The notes under the pieces: generated by a model
The model's database searches: none
What the model saw: the letters and a program-made list of their open reading frames with translations, nothing else
What the model was told of the DNA's origin: nothing
Assembly: GCA_904063045.1 (NCBI GenBank)
Contig: CAJFCJ010000005.1
Span: forward strand, 2,970,165 to 3,034,164
DNA length: 64,000 nucleotides
Source of the DNA: Dimorphilus gyrociliatus
Taxonomy: Eukaryota > Annelida > Polychaeta > Dinophilidae
Reading direction: 5' to 3'
Position numbers and translations under genes: made by a program
Shown: piece by piece, positions 25,201 through 37,141 of the stretch
Position numbering within the stretch: the first letter of the stretch is position 1
How the letters are laid out: every line of letters begins with the position of its first letter

Positions 25201-27257
25201 ATATGAAGTTTCTTTTTCCCTTGAATCTCTCCAAATGATTAATAACAAAACAGTCGCTCTCTAAACTATGATGTTCTAATTGTCCAAGGAACTCTATAAC
25301 TTGCTCAATACCTTGATTCAACTCGGAACAAATTTTATCATTTAGAAAGGAAATTTGATCTTTATTTAACAACCATTTGATTGCCTCTTCGGTTTCCTTT
25401 ATCTTATCACTTATTCCCAAGTTAATACTCTTCAGACCTTCTTTGTAGATGGAATATATCTTATTGGCGATTAGACCTGAATTTTCTACAACGAGGACAT
25501 ATGCTTCCGATTTAAAAGCTCTAATTAATTGTTTATTAGTATTTTCACGCCCTTCAATTATCAAATGAATTACCAATCTAGAAGTCATCTTCAGGTACAC
25601 TTCTACTTCTTCTCTTAACCTTTCTTCAATATCATTACCTTGGCAATTAATTACCAAATCATAAAACGAGGCTTGTAGGTTCGTTTTAAAATCATTTTTT
25701 ATGCAAAATATTTTGGTTTTTTCCGACCCGATAATAGAACTTTCAAAAGATGGAAGTGACCCATCGCAAAAAATCCATACAGATCTACTAAAGAACTTTT
25801 TCATAAATTCAGTAATAACTCGTGAAACTTGAACATCTGTCAATGATCCACTAAGACTTATACAAACTTCCGGTAAGATACCTTTTGTAAATCTTTTAGC
25901 TAAATATTGACAAATATGAAATGGAAAGAATTCAGTTTCGGATACGGATATTTCTAAATCATTTGTTATATAGTTATTACCAAATATAAATTTTAAGAAG
26001 TCTTCATGTCTATCCTCGTAAAACTCATACGAACAAAAGCATTCAAAGAAACGTATGCAATATTCCTTGTTATAATCTCTAGCGAATCTTGTTAAATAAT
26101 CTTTTAATTCTTCTCTTATTAATTTTAACTCTACTAAATTATTATTATAAAATTTAATAACTTGCTGAATTTCACTAGACAGGTACCCTTTGAAATTTTC
26201 AAAGCAGTTGCAAAATACTAAACAACCAATATAAACCTTTAAACTGTCTACATTATCGTTATCAGAAAAAGAGGAGAAGCGGCCAAACTGATCTATAACA
26301 TATAATTGCCAATCGGTATAATGATTCTCCTCTGTTTCGCCATAGATCAGTCGATCCAATTCATGATGATTATAAAAATTTAACGACATATTCGATTTAG
26401 AATGGTAGTAAGAGTAAAATTGTCTCAAGGCAAAATATTCAATACTATCAAGGATCAGAACACATTAACATTGAAATACAACAGTTTAATACTTATATCA
26501 ATAAGAATCTCGATTTTGGCGCGTATGTTTAAAATATTTTAAAATATTACAAAAATTATAATAACAAACTAAATACCATAATAGTAGCAGTGGCAGTTTT
26601 GGACTCTCCCCCTCCCCAGCATTCTCCGATATTGGGACATTTAGCTTCTTCACAAACCTTTTATAAATTGATTAGGCTTAATAATTAATGTTATAATTTT
26701 CTTAATATTAATTTATATTTAATATTTCTGAGTTTTATTTACCGTAGCTAGTTTTACATTTCTTAACCCTTTTTTAAGGTTATTATAGCTTTTTCCCATT
26801 GGTATTTTCGTCTTAAGCCATGGTGGTAATTTCAATCTGTACAGTAGTGAATAATTGTTTAGAAGGATAACACTTGTAATAGTAATAAGCAGGGTTATTG
26901 CGTCACCTTTTTCCTCCTTTTTCTTTTATCAAGTTTTCAGTATATTGGGTACTAGCACTACTCTGTTCAATAAAATCTGATAGACCAGGTCCATTAGATA
27001 GTTTTTCTTTTTGGGCAGAACTTAAAGATGATGTGAAGCGATATTTATTCTATAAGTTAATAATTTTATTCGTTATCGCCCTCTCATTTTTTTAATATTA
27101 CCCCTCTACCCGTTTACTTTGTAGTTTAAGTCAACTTCATTTAAAGATATATTAATTTTATATCAGTTAGTTCAATTGATAGACTTACAAGTATGGGTAT
27201 GGATGAGTTTAAGAGATATTTTTGGCCACCACTATTAATCGTCCTTGCAAAAGCCAT
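22201..27257 (-). CDS. LIAS: Lipoyl synthase, mitochondrial
   Basis: Eight exons join in exact phase to 370 residues: 27189-27257, 26907-27049, 26743-26836, 26577-26657, 22958-23114, 22823-22880, 22494-22768 and 22201-22436. Exon 1 gives a mitochondrial presequence ([16 protein letters not shown]). Exon 4 carries the auxiliary-cluster motif [12 protein letters not shown] (CX4CX5C), exon 5 the radical-SAM motif CTRACRFC (CX3CX2C), and exon 8 the RSSYKAGE motif that supplies the Ser ligand. The enzyme inserts two sulfurs into octanoyl chains on lipoyl-dependent proteins in the mitochondrial matrix. The intron between exons 4 and 5 (23115-26576, 3462 bp) encloses an entire TRPM-like gene on the same strand; all other introns are between about 57 and 140 bp. 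The two 4Fe-4S motifs are thus split by the giant intron. Divergent from NHLRC2 and convergent with POSH. Confidence 0.96.
23133..23151 (-). terminator. Polyadenylation signals of the nested TRPM-like gene
   Basis: On the - strand AATAAA occurs at 23151-23146 and 23138-23133, between the TRPM-like stop (23166) and the LIAS exon 5 acceptor (23115). The nested gene therefore appears to have its own 3' end packed into about 50 bp of LIAS intron. Confidence 0.5.
23166..26389 (-). CDS. TRPM-like cation channel nested in a LIAS intron
   Basis: Two overlapping open frames make one gene. The upstream frame (first ATG at 26389, open to about 25100) resembles a diverged TRPM N-terminal region with a SLOG-like part ([20 protein letters not shown]...). 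The downstream frame (open from about 25225 to the TGA at 23166) holds the rest: [17 protein letters not shown] matches the TRPM linker EYLIGRAYRSSY, then come six membrane segments from about 24310 to 23500, a pore-loop region ([14 protein letters not shown]), [20 protein letters not shown] and the TRP-helix region [13 protein letters not shown], and a C-terminal coiled coil ([20 protein letters not shown]). The frames differ by -1 and overlap over roughly 25100-25225, with no splice pair that joins them cleanly. A slippery GGGAAAA sits at 25214-25220. So there is a frameshift, an assembly indel or an unusual intron. Two AATAAA signals lie just after the stop. Confidence 0.85.
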
Positions 27258-27555
27258 AATTACCAGTTTATACAGACGAAAGTTTCTCCAACTAATAGCA
27301 GACGATTGCGGTTATGCAGATATTACATTCAATTTGTTATTTAAAAAATATTTAAATCTATTATCAAATTCTCTAAAATTCCTTTGCAAAACTATACAAG
27401 AAGATATCAAAAAAAGAAACTGTGATTGACATATTTAAAATCAAGAAAAATTGATTTAAAGTCACGCTTGATAGATACTCATCCGATCCATCTCAAACTA
27501 GCAAAGCAATTCGGATGTTGGAATAGTATTTAGTTTCATAAATTAATAAATAATA

Positions 27556-30207
27556 ATGGCCAGTGAAGAGGAAAAAGTTAATATCATTCAACTGAGCTTG
27601 GATTTAATTGAGGAATACGAGAAAACGCCCTCGTCCTCTTTGATAACTGATTATATAGACAATCTGCTGAATAATCCCGCTATTGATAGACAAATCCTTC
27701 CAGACTTTATTGAAGGTAGCTGTTATTTTTAAAAGTTATATATTTTGACAATGTTTATAATTAAGTTGTATAAAAGCGATATTTCATTCAATGATAATAT
27801 GATTCAGAATGACTAAGGAATGAGGCAAAACGAGAATGATACGATGACGAGTATCTTTTGTACTCTTCCGGCTATCTATTAAAACTAATTAACGTTATAC
27901 ATGAAAATAATCTATTACTTTCTATTTTATCATAGAAATGTCATGGATTAACGTAACGAGACCGATAAAGAAAGAAGATTTTGCTGGCAAATTGCTTATC
28001 GTTGATTTTTTCACTTACTGCTGTATAAACTGTATTCACATACTGCCTATCCTGAAGGAAATTGAAAAAATTTGGGAAAAAGAAAATAATATTCAAGTTA
28101 TTGGCGTTCATTCAGCCAAATTTCCAAATGAAAAACAATCTAAAAGCGTTATCGATGCCGTTCAAAGATACAACATAGAACATCCCGTATTAAATGATAG
28201 CGAAATGCGTTTATGGTCGGAGATGAATATTAGCTGCTGGCCAACTGTTGTATTATTTTCGCATGACCTAAAAGCTTTATTATATATTTTTGGTAAGATT
28301 AATATAAAATCTTGGCATAGCCTAAGCTAAATATTATTTTTAATTAAAGGTGAAAATCATGAAAATCTCCTTAAAGAATTTATTAAAATAGCTTTTAATC
28401 ATTTACAACTACGTCATAATGTTACTCGTCAAATACCTGTTAAAGTGGACTATATATCGAGAAAATCTTCCGACTTGTCTTATCCGGGAAAAGTTTTCGT
28501 AGACGATGAGTACATTATGATAAGTAATTCCAGACGTAATAAGATAATCATCACAGATCATTTGGGTTCCATAAAGGTATTGATAATTAATTGCTTATCA
28601 TTGCTCCTATATATTAAATCGTTTGCGATTAATTAATGGTAGCATCACATCGGATCCGGATTAAATGGTGACAAAGACGGAAATTTTCAAACTTGTTCCT
28701 TTTCCAATCCTCAAGGTTTGGTTAGACATGGAAATGTGATATTTATAGCAGATACGGGGAATAATAAAATTCGAAAGGTTTGTCGAGATAGCATAATTTT
28801 CATGATAAGACTTGTTTTCATATCGTATATTTAATATAGATAAATTTAGATTCGGGAAGAGTAACGTCTCTACCAAATTGCAAAAAGTTTGGCAAATGTT
28901 CACCATGGGATTTATATTTAACAAAAGACTATTTAGTTGTTGCAATGTCGGGAATCCATCAGCTTTGGGCTTATACTTTAAATAATTGTGTAATTTTAGG
29001 AGAAAATCTTAGAGAAAATTCTTGGTGTCACTTGTGCGGTACTGGAGAGGAAGGTGCTAAAAATAATCTCTATCCCAAATCGGCTACTTTAGCACAGCCA
29101 TCAGGCGTAACTGTCTTCAATGATCTAATTGTCTTCGCCGACAGTGAAAGTTCTTCCATTAGAAGTTTTTCTTTACAAAATGGATCTGTAAAAAATATTG
29201 TTGGGGGCGATATAAATCCATCAGTAAGTAATAAAAAAGAATTTTTAACATAGAAAATCAATTTATTCTCTGATTATTAAAAAAATATATCATTTTAGAA
29301 TTTATTCGCTTTTGGTGACATAGACGGAAAAGGTCAAAAAGTGAAATTACAGCATCCAATGAGCGTTTCAGTCAGCAATGAAAAAAATATTATTATTGCC
29401 GATAGCTACAATAATAAGGTTCATATTTACCCAACAAAAAAAAAATATCATTCTTACTATAGTAACAAATCAGACGTTTAATATTTATTTTCTTTTATCT
29501 TTATCTTCCTGTTCTAGTTAAAAGAAATTGATGTAAAAGAAAGAGAGTGTAGAACAATCGATATTGAAGGTTTAAACGAACCTGGCGGCTTATCGGTTTA
29601 TAAAGATCAAATTTTTATTGCCGATACTAATAATCATTGTATTAAAATTTATGATAAATTAACAAAACAATTGGAAAAGGTGAATATTTATTTAAAATAT
29701 GACTATTTCTTCATTATAACAAATTATACTCTTTTCTTTTGAAGATGGAATTATCAGATGGTTTAAATAATAATAAAAGATTAAAATTACCTCAAAAGAA
29801 TACAAGAAACGTCAATTTAGGATCTTTAACTGTTAAAAAAAATATTAAAATGTGCTTTAATATTCAATTATTTAATCATGAATTGAATAAGGATGCACCT
29901 AATATGTGGAGTTTAACTACAAAAGGTTTACATTTTTACTTTGATTATTAATAAGTCTATTTTTAAGTTATGATTATTTGCTTTAAAAATTTTAGGATCT
30001 TCAAAATCTGGAACCTTGGAGCATGTTCAACAAGAATTAAATATTCGTTTAGATGGAGAGGATAAAATTGATTTCGAAATGGATACATTATTGTATTTAT
30101 GCCATGAAGGAGCTTGTGAGCTCTACGGTTTATCATTTACAGGAACTTTAAATGTTCTTGAAGAAACTGGAAGAGATAGTATTGATCTTCATTATTCGTT
30201 TGCATAA
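27556..30207 (+). CDS. NHLRC2: NHL repeat-containing protein 2
   Basis: About nine exons, including 27556-27715, 27936-28292 and 28350-28576, with introns of about 40-220 bp. The N-terminal thioredoxin-like domain reads LLIVDFFTYCCINCIHILP, then IGVHSAKFPNEK and SCWPTVV; the CCINC motif holds the CxxC pair typical of this protein. Six-bladed NHL propeller repeats follow (IADTGNNKIRK, QPSGVTVF...VFADSESSSIRS, LQHPMSVSV...IADSYNNK, EPGGLSVY...IADTNNHCIK), then a C-terminal beta domain ending GRDSIDLHYSFA. NHLRC2 is cytosolic; in mammals its loss causes FINCA disease, and its biochemical role is unsettled. The start is 298 bp from the LIAS start, on the opposite strand, so the two share a compact bidirectional promoter region. 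Confidence 0.95.
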
Positions 30208-30754
30208 TTAGAGTTTATCCGTTAAATACTAAAACAACTATTATGATTATTTCTTAAAAAAGCTTGAATTTTTTAGATTTAGTTTTTAAATACTCAAGCT
30301 GAGCAATAAACAATTAGATCTCTATTCCGTCTTATAACATAAGTATTTCTTATGGATATTTGTTTGTCCACTTGGAAAATACATTCATTCCAAGTTGACT
30401 TTTAGAATTTTTAAAAGTAAAAACTAATGTTTTAGTTTTTATTTAAAATATTTAGGTCGAATCTTTTTGAATAAATGCTTTAGGAATTTGTTATTTGTTT
30501 AATAATCAATTTAACAATATTTAACGAATAGAATTCGAAAACTTAGTATTGAGATTGAAAATATTACAGTTGTTTTTCTACATTTGGAATATATTTCCTA
30601 AACCAGTTTACCTGACCGGAAATAGCTGTATCTCAGTTAGCAGACGACGCATAAACAACATTCCTGAGGTTGTTCGAATTCAATATTCGGAACAACTATA
30701 TTTTCTTAAAAATTCCAATAATTTACTTTGTTCAAGCCATAAAACTGTAGCAAA

Positions 30755-33250
30755 ATGTCTACGGAAAAGTTAAAATATATTATAAGCCAGCTGTCTCAGC
30801 CACCTTTCAAGAAAACGTACAATATGATTAGTTTCAACAACTTGGAACCTTTGCAACTTCTGCAAGTGGTATCTGATGTTCTAGCTGAAATAGATTCACA
30901 GGTTGGAGTATACAGCATGGAATAACTATATCATAATTCCTATTATAATAATCATGTTATCAACAGCATAATGTAGATATTCGAGAAGAAGCGGCCGAGG
31001 ACACAGCTATAAGAATATTTAATTTTCTTAAAATTATGAAATATAGGCATCCTGGTGGAGAGGAAGAACAGTAAATATAGCATAGTTCTTATTTAGAGTA
31101 AATTTCAGTACATTTTTTATTTTATTCAATCAAGATCAAGATTTAGACAAGGGCTTGTTTCTGGTGACAAACCTATTATTTATGTTATCCTGGAATGGTT
31201 ATTATCCAGAATTGATGACTTGAAAAAAAGAGCTTATCTGGCAAAGTACTTGGTTAAAATTAACATTCCCCCTGAATTTATGCAGGACGATGAAGTAACT
31301 GATTTGTTTACGCAAGTAAGAATTTAGTTTTTAAAGAAAATATTCATTTTCCTTTCTAAATATAAAAATTACGAAATATTATAGTATTCAGCTTACATGG
31401 AAGAGTTTAAAGAAATTCATAAACAAGTTGAACAGCTACGATCCAGTGGTTTTAATACTGATGATATAAAAAGGGATATTGCGAGTATGGAGGATGAAAA
31501 GGAGCAATTAATGAGAAGAGTTGATAAGCTAAAAAAAAAGGTTGAAGGGGCACCAAACTCTGGTCCAATGTTGGCCGTTGCCCGTAAACTTCATGAAGAG
31601 AAGGATAGAGAGGCTAAATTAAATCAGCAAAAGTTAGAAGAAAAGAATTTGGTAAATAGAAAAACTTCATTTTCTATGTTAAATAAATAAAATATATCGC
31701 TACAGCTGATACATTGCGATCAACGAATAAGCAGGCTCCAAAACCAATTAAAGGATGCTCGACAGACATCAATTGGAGCAACTCCTCAATGTTTGTAAAA
31801 TAATTTAAAGTTACATCTTTCGAATCATAAACTATGTGTATAAATAGCTCTACTGCAAAGAATAGAAGAAGAAAATAAGACAAATACTTATTTAGTTAAA
31901 GATAAACTACCTAAGGAAATATCAATACTGAAGAAGACAGTTAACGATTTACAAAAAGTGGTATCCGAACCAGCCATGGGTCAATCAGATTTAGAAAATA
32001 TAAATAGACAAATAAAGGAGACTAATGCTGAAATCAATCAATTGATTGAAAAGAGAATGGTATCGGGTGACCCACTTGATGATAAACTATCCCTTTTTCG
32101 ACAACAGGTTCATTTATATAGCCTAATTATATATTTCCTCCTTTATTCATCTAAAGTTTATTCGTTTAACTTTATAGGCAGCTATCATTGCTAGAAAGAA
32201 GGAAACAGCTGCTGAAAGCCTTAGAGAAGCGAGAGAAGAGATTCATTCGGCACAAATTGAAATAGAAGAAAAGAGGAATCTTTTAAATGCCAATTCGGGT
32301 GAGGAGGTCTTAAAGGGAGATGAGGTAAAGAATAAGAGATTAGTATTCAAAATTTTCAATAGCTAATCCTTGAAAATCTCCAGTTCAAGCGATATGTGAA
32401 TAATTTGAGAACCAAGAGCACTACTTATAAGAAAAAGAGGGCCGAACTTGCAGAATTAAGATCTGAGCTGGGAGTTCTTGGTAGAACGGAAGAAATTCTC
32501 AAAAATCGTCATCATGATATTCAAAGGCAATTGGGAAAAATTGAAAAAAAGCATGGTGTTTCGGGATTTAGAGAAACTCAAGAAAAATTGGAAAACATCT
32601 CAGGTGCCAAGCAAGAAGTTGACGAAATGAAGGGGAAAACTTTGGAAGATATTTCTGTTATGGTCAAAAAGTTTAATAACAAAATTGCTGAAAAGAAAAA
32701 TAGTCTAGCTCCTATTATAAAAGAACTTAGACCTTTGAGACAAAAAGCTCAGGAGATGCAAGCAGAGCACGATCAGCATAAGAGAGTTTATGATACACAA
32801 GCTGCTGGATTCGAAAGTAATAGATCAAAGTTGGAACAAGAGGTTAGAGCTCTAAGAGAAGAGTGTTCAGCAGAAGAGTCAAGATTGCATTATTTGAATA
32901 TCATGCGAGAAATAACAAGTTCTCAGCAAGAACGTATAAACGCCGAAATGAAATTATATACTTCTAGTAATATGCAAGAAAAGAAGAGATCTCTTCGCGA
33001 TCAGTTCACAAGAAAGATCCAGGATCAGGAAAATCTTGGTAAAAGTTTAAGGGAGAAGCAAAAATCCATTAAAGAAGGACATAGTGGCAACTTGAATCAA
33101 ATGTCAATGTGGAGAGATTTTCAAAGGATAATGGATATGAAATTATCCTTAAGTGGTCTAGGGTCTGGAGATGGCTCTGGACAACAGTCTGGATCGAAAT
33201 TCAGTGCAACTGAAGCGGACGCGCTGGCTGCAGATCAATTAGTTTTGTAA
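30755..33250 (+). CDS. IFT81: Intraflagellar transport protein 81
   Basis: Eight exons starting at 30755, with later exons beginning near 30971, 31135, 31384, 31706, 31853, 32179 and 32381. The start [20 protein letters not shown] matches IFT81, followed by [20 protein letters not shown] and [20 protein letters not shown], the calponin-homology-like domain that binds tubulin with IFT74. The rest is nearly continuous coiled coil: [38 protein letters not shown] then [40 protein letters not shown], and [13 protein letters not shown]. The end, AADQLVL, resembles the family C-terminus. IFT81 is a core IFT-B subunit needed to build cilia, so the organism is ciliated. Convergent with the homeobox gene, 161 bp from its stop. 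Confidence 0.96.
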
Positions 33251-33411
33251 TAGATTATTTAACTTTACATTGTCTTAAGTCCCTTCACTTTTTTCGTTAT
33301 AATATTTTATTTTATTCATAATTATTTATAATTTATATTATATATTTCCGTTATTTTTTATTCATTTATCTCTCACCAAACGTCTAAAATACACGCGTTT
33401 CAAAAAGCAGT

Positions 33412-34568
33412 TTACGAAATGTTTGAAAACTGAGTAAAATATGGGGGTTGGTCGTCCTCTGTTATACTTTTTAGGGTATCGAATGGAGACGTTTGTGGGA
33501 CGTAGGGATTCGATAAAGGATAAGTTATTGGATTGCATCGTTGAGTAGGATCATTTAAAAATGGCCATTGGTCATTTCTCCCTTGACTCATTCTTCCAAG
33601 GGTAGCCGGATTGGGCTGAGGATAATATGACGTTTGTGTAGATTGTCCTTGATGGGTAACATAACCCGGATAAACTGAGGCTATTTTTATAGTAAAAAAT
33701 GTTAAGAAATATCTTAAATTGTACAAAAATTTGTTGTTAAATAGTAAACATACCCATAGAACTTGTATAATAGTATTTCCTCATTGGGCTCTCCTTCTTT
33801 CTCCACTTGGCACGGCGATTTTGAAACCAGACTTGAACTCTAGCTTCATTTAATCCAATTCGATTGGCAAGATCTTCCCTAGTAAAGGCATCTGGATAAG
33901 GAGCTTTTTCAAAAGCTCTTTCCATTTCTTCCAATTGACCTGACGAAAAAGTCGTCCTATGTCGAGTTTTCTTTTTTTTAGTTTGTTCTTCTTTAGTTTC
34001 AACCATTGAAGTATCAGAAAAAGAGTTACTATTAACGAATTGATTCGTATTTTCGTTCAAACTGCTTGAACAAGTTGAAAATACGCACTGCGTAGGTAAT
34101 ATAAGTTTATTGTTGGCGTTAGGATCCTTATCATTACCACCTGTTACTCGTTCAATTTTATCCAGTTTTACCCTTTGATCACTATCAACTGAAACTTAAA
34201 TATAAGGGGGTAAAATGACGAAAGATTATATAGCGTAATTCAAAGCAAGGGGGTATAGAAATTGTGAAAAAGTAAAAAGAAGTATATACAATATACTGTA
34301 CATAAACTTTATATACACATATCATGTGCATGCAGTTTGTACAGTAAATATATATTTATGTACAATATATACAACATATGTATATACAGTCTATATTCTA
34401 TATATGTACATATTTACATCATACAAACAACACATAAACAGGATATTTATATAAATCAAAATAGCACTTACCACTGTTTAATAGCTGTTGTTGTCCTTCG
34501 TCAGTTAAGATATCATCTATTCCGTGAGGAGTGATTCCTAGCGGACCGAGTATTGAATTATCTGACAT
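33412..34568 (-). CDS. Paired-like (PRD class, Q50) homeobox protein
   Basis: Three exons, 34472-34568, 33754-34188 and 33412-33680, add up to exactly 266 codons plus a stop. Exon 1 ends in an eh1/octapeptide-like segment ([11 protein letters not shown]), a usual Groucho-binding position in PRD-class factors. Exon 2 carries the homeodomain: [20 protein letters not shown], then [20 protein letters not shown], then [18 protein letters not shown]. Helix 3 has Gln at position 50 and [11 protein letters not shown], as in paired-like genes without a paired box. The AFEKAPYPD stretch is closest, from memory, to Repo-, Arx- and Hbn-type domains, but I cannot place the family. The C-terminus is Pro/Gln/Tyr-rich, typical of an activation region. 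A nuclear transcription factor, probably developmental or neural (inference). About 2.6 kb of non-coding DNA follows its 5' end. Confidence 0.92.
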
Positions 34569-37141
34569 GAGGCCAAATGATCAAAAGAGTTAATTCTTCT
34601 TTATTCGATAGAATAAAGGGATAAGTAAATAATGAACAAGCTAACACAAACTTTGCATACGCAAGTGTACAAAACGTACAATATCCGCAATGTAAAATGA
34701 TTGGACAATACTACGCGTGCAAGTTTATAAGTAATGACTTATTATAATTGTAATTATAATAATAAAAGTAATTACGATCTATAATCATTGTTAAGAGTTG
34801 ATTTGTATAAATTGTGTAGTTACTTTCATTTTGTGTAATTTGGATCAATTGTCGTATAGTGGTATTAGATATAGGTATAATTCCTTATCCGACAGAAACA
34901 GATCGAGGAGAGAGGGTGATTTTGATAGAGCAATAGGAATATATACAGATATATATATATATATATATACATTAACATATATAGAAGAGAGAGAGAGAGG
35001 GGGGAGAGAGGGAGAGGAATAATAAAACATATTTATATATATATTTATGAATACTGTATATTAGAAAATATCCGTAAATGTTTCTAAACAGTATATCTTT
35101 CATCTTTCCATTAGTTTGTTATACTATATTTTTTCTACAAAAGGAAATCAATATTCAATTTAAAAGAAATTAAATATAAGAAGTCTTAAACCGTTTGATT
35201 GTTTCTTTACCTATAATAATAAAATAAGCACGAAAGTATATTTAAGCCTGTATATTCAATATTTTAATACTCATATACATATACAGTACATATTTTATTT
35301 CATTTCTCCTAAAGTCACCTACATATTCACTTTCATCCCATTAGCGTTAAATAAATTAATGAAATGGTAGATAAAATCCTTCCAGTTTACTGTTATTTCT
35401 TTAAATTTCAGAAAAAAAAGAATTCAATTGTCCCTATTTCTACATTCTTAACACGATGGCTTTATCAGGCCTTGTCATCATCCCTTTCTTTCTATGTATA
35501 TTTGTATATATAATATATATACTGTATATAGTGTATAGTATATAGTAGATATAAATTACACACAAATGGTCACATACACATATACACACCACTCTTTCTC
35601 TCGTCTGCATCCCGGATAATTATTTAATCACATTTTAATATGATACCCACATATATTCTAGAAATAAATCATTTTTGAAATTATTATCAATAAAAATACT
35701 AAATTATTATTACTACTACTAATTTAAATTCTTATTTAATGTTGAAAATTTGATGCTCTTCAATTCAGTAAAATCTTTAAACTAAAGATATATTTAATAC
35801 CGAAAGTAGTGTATTACATATTTTTGTTTGTATATGTAATTTATGATCTAAATACAGATATACACATGTAGATATATACTTTGTATATTAATATATTTTA
35901 TTTTATAGACGGTTCATAGATTACGAAATTATTAATAATTTAAATATTAACATTGTGGGTTAAACTATGATAATATCTTTAGTATCATACTAAATTAATC
36001 TTTCCCCTATTATTTTCTCTACTACATTAGTATTATCATGTTTTTTTCTCAATTTTTATCTCTTTTCAGACTGAACAAAATTTTAGTTGGTCCCTGTTTT
36101 TGTTTGTACCACTTCTTTTCTTGCAGGATTTGCAGTATGAATAGGATTTAGCATATTTAAAAATATGAGTTCCATTTACATGGTAAATCCGTTGGGCAAT
36201 TTTCCTTTCATGCTTTCACAATATCAAGTAGTAATTCATTTTAAACTGTTTATTTATTGTATAGAAAAAATATCCATCAACAGAGTTGTTTTCTTTTCTA
36301 AATTTGTTTGAAAACTTGCAAATCTTTTAAATGTAAAATTATTAATAAATCAGATATATTCTGATTGTAATACTATGTAATTTTGGGCTAATGGTAAGTT
36401 CAATCAGAAATATAAATCTTTATAAAGTGCACTGTACCAATAAATATATTTATATAAGTTATATAATATACAATTCATGTACTCTTGTAACAGTTTTAAT
36501 AGATATGACAACGTTTACAAATTAACTATTGGTTTTAAAAATAATGCCATAAAATGATTATTGTATTTTTTATGAGTTCAATTATTTTTAAATATAGCTT
36601 CTTAGAATTATATGATAGGTTGAAAATAATCAATTTTATCAGCGAAAAGAACCTCATTTCTAGTCTTTAAAAATATGTATTATCTATTAGAAATTATCGC
36701 TTTTCCAGTTACCCAGCCAATGTTGATTAAACTATTATTAAGTTAAATCAATACCCAGGTTAAAATAAGTACCTTTCGTATTGTCCTTTAATAAAGATTT
36801 CTTCGTAATGTATGAAACTAATTATTAATAATTGTGCAACATTCTCCTCTTACAGATGCACTCAGTTTAATTTTTTGTATTAACCTAAATTCTTTATCGA
36901 TTAAATTAGAGAAGACTATGACAAAAAATGGCAGAAGAAGGTTTATGAATAGAAAAAAAAACCTATTAATATATTATATATTCCCTATAATTACATCAGA
37001 CATCTTTGATCCTGAAATAATAAAAAGCATCTATATTTTAATTATGGCAAAGCGTATAAGAAAAATTATTCTTTGATATAATTAGAGAAACTTGTCTGTA
37101 TTAAACAAAACTATTAGTAGCCTTATGGTAAGAATGCTACA
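34569..37141. other. Intergenic region between homeobox gene and PLD6
   Basis: No coding region is supported. It contains short (AT)n and (GA)n tracts (34951-34970 and about 34986-35018) and several copies of an ACTGTATAT-type motif. As the 5' flank of a homeobox gene it is a reasonable place for enhancers, but I see no specific site to call. Confidence 0.5.

Noticed and set aside
27193-27429. 78-codon frame on the + strand
   Set aside because: It is antisense to LIAS exon 1, which encodes the mitochondrial presequence and joins exon 2 in exact phase.
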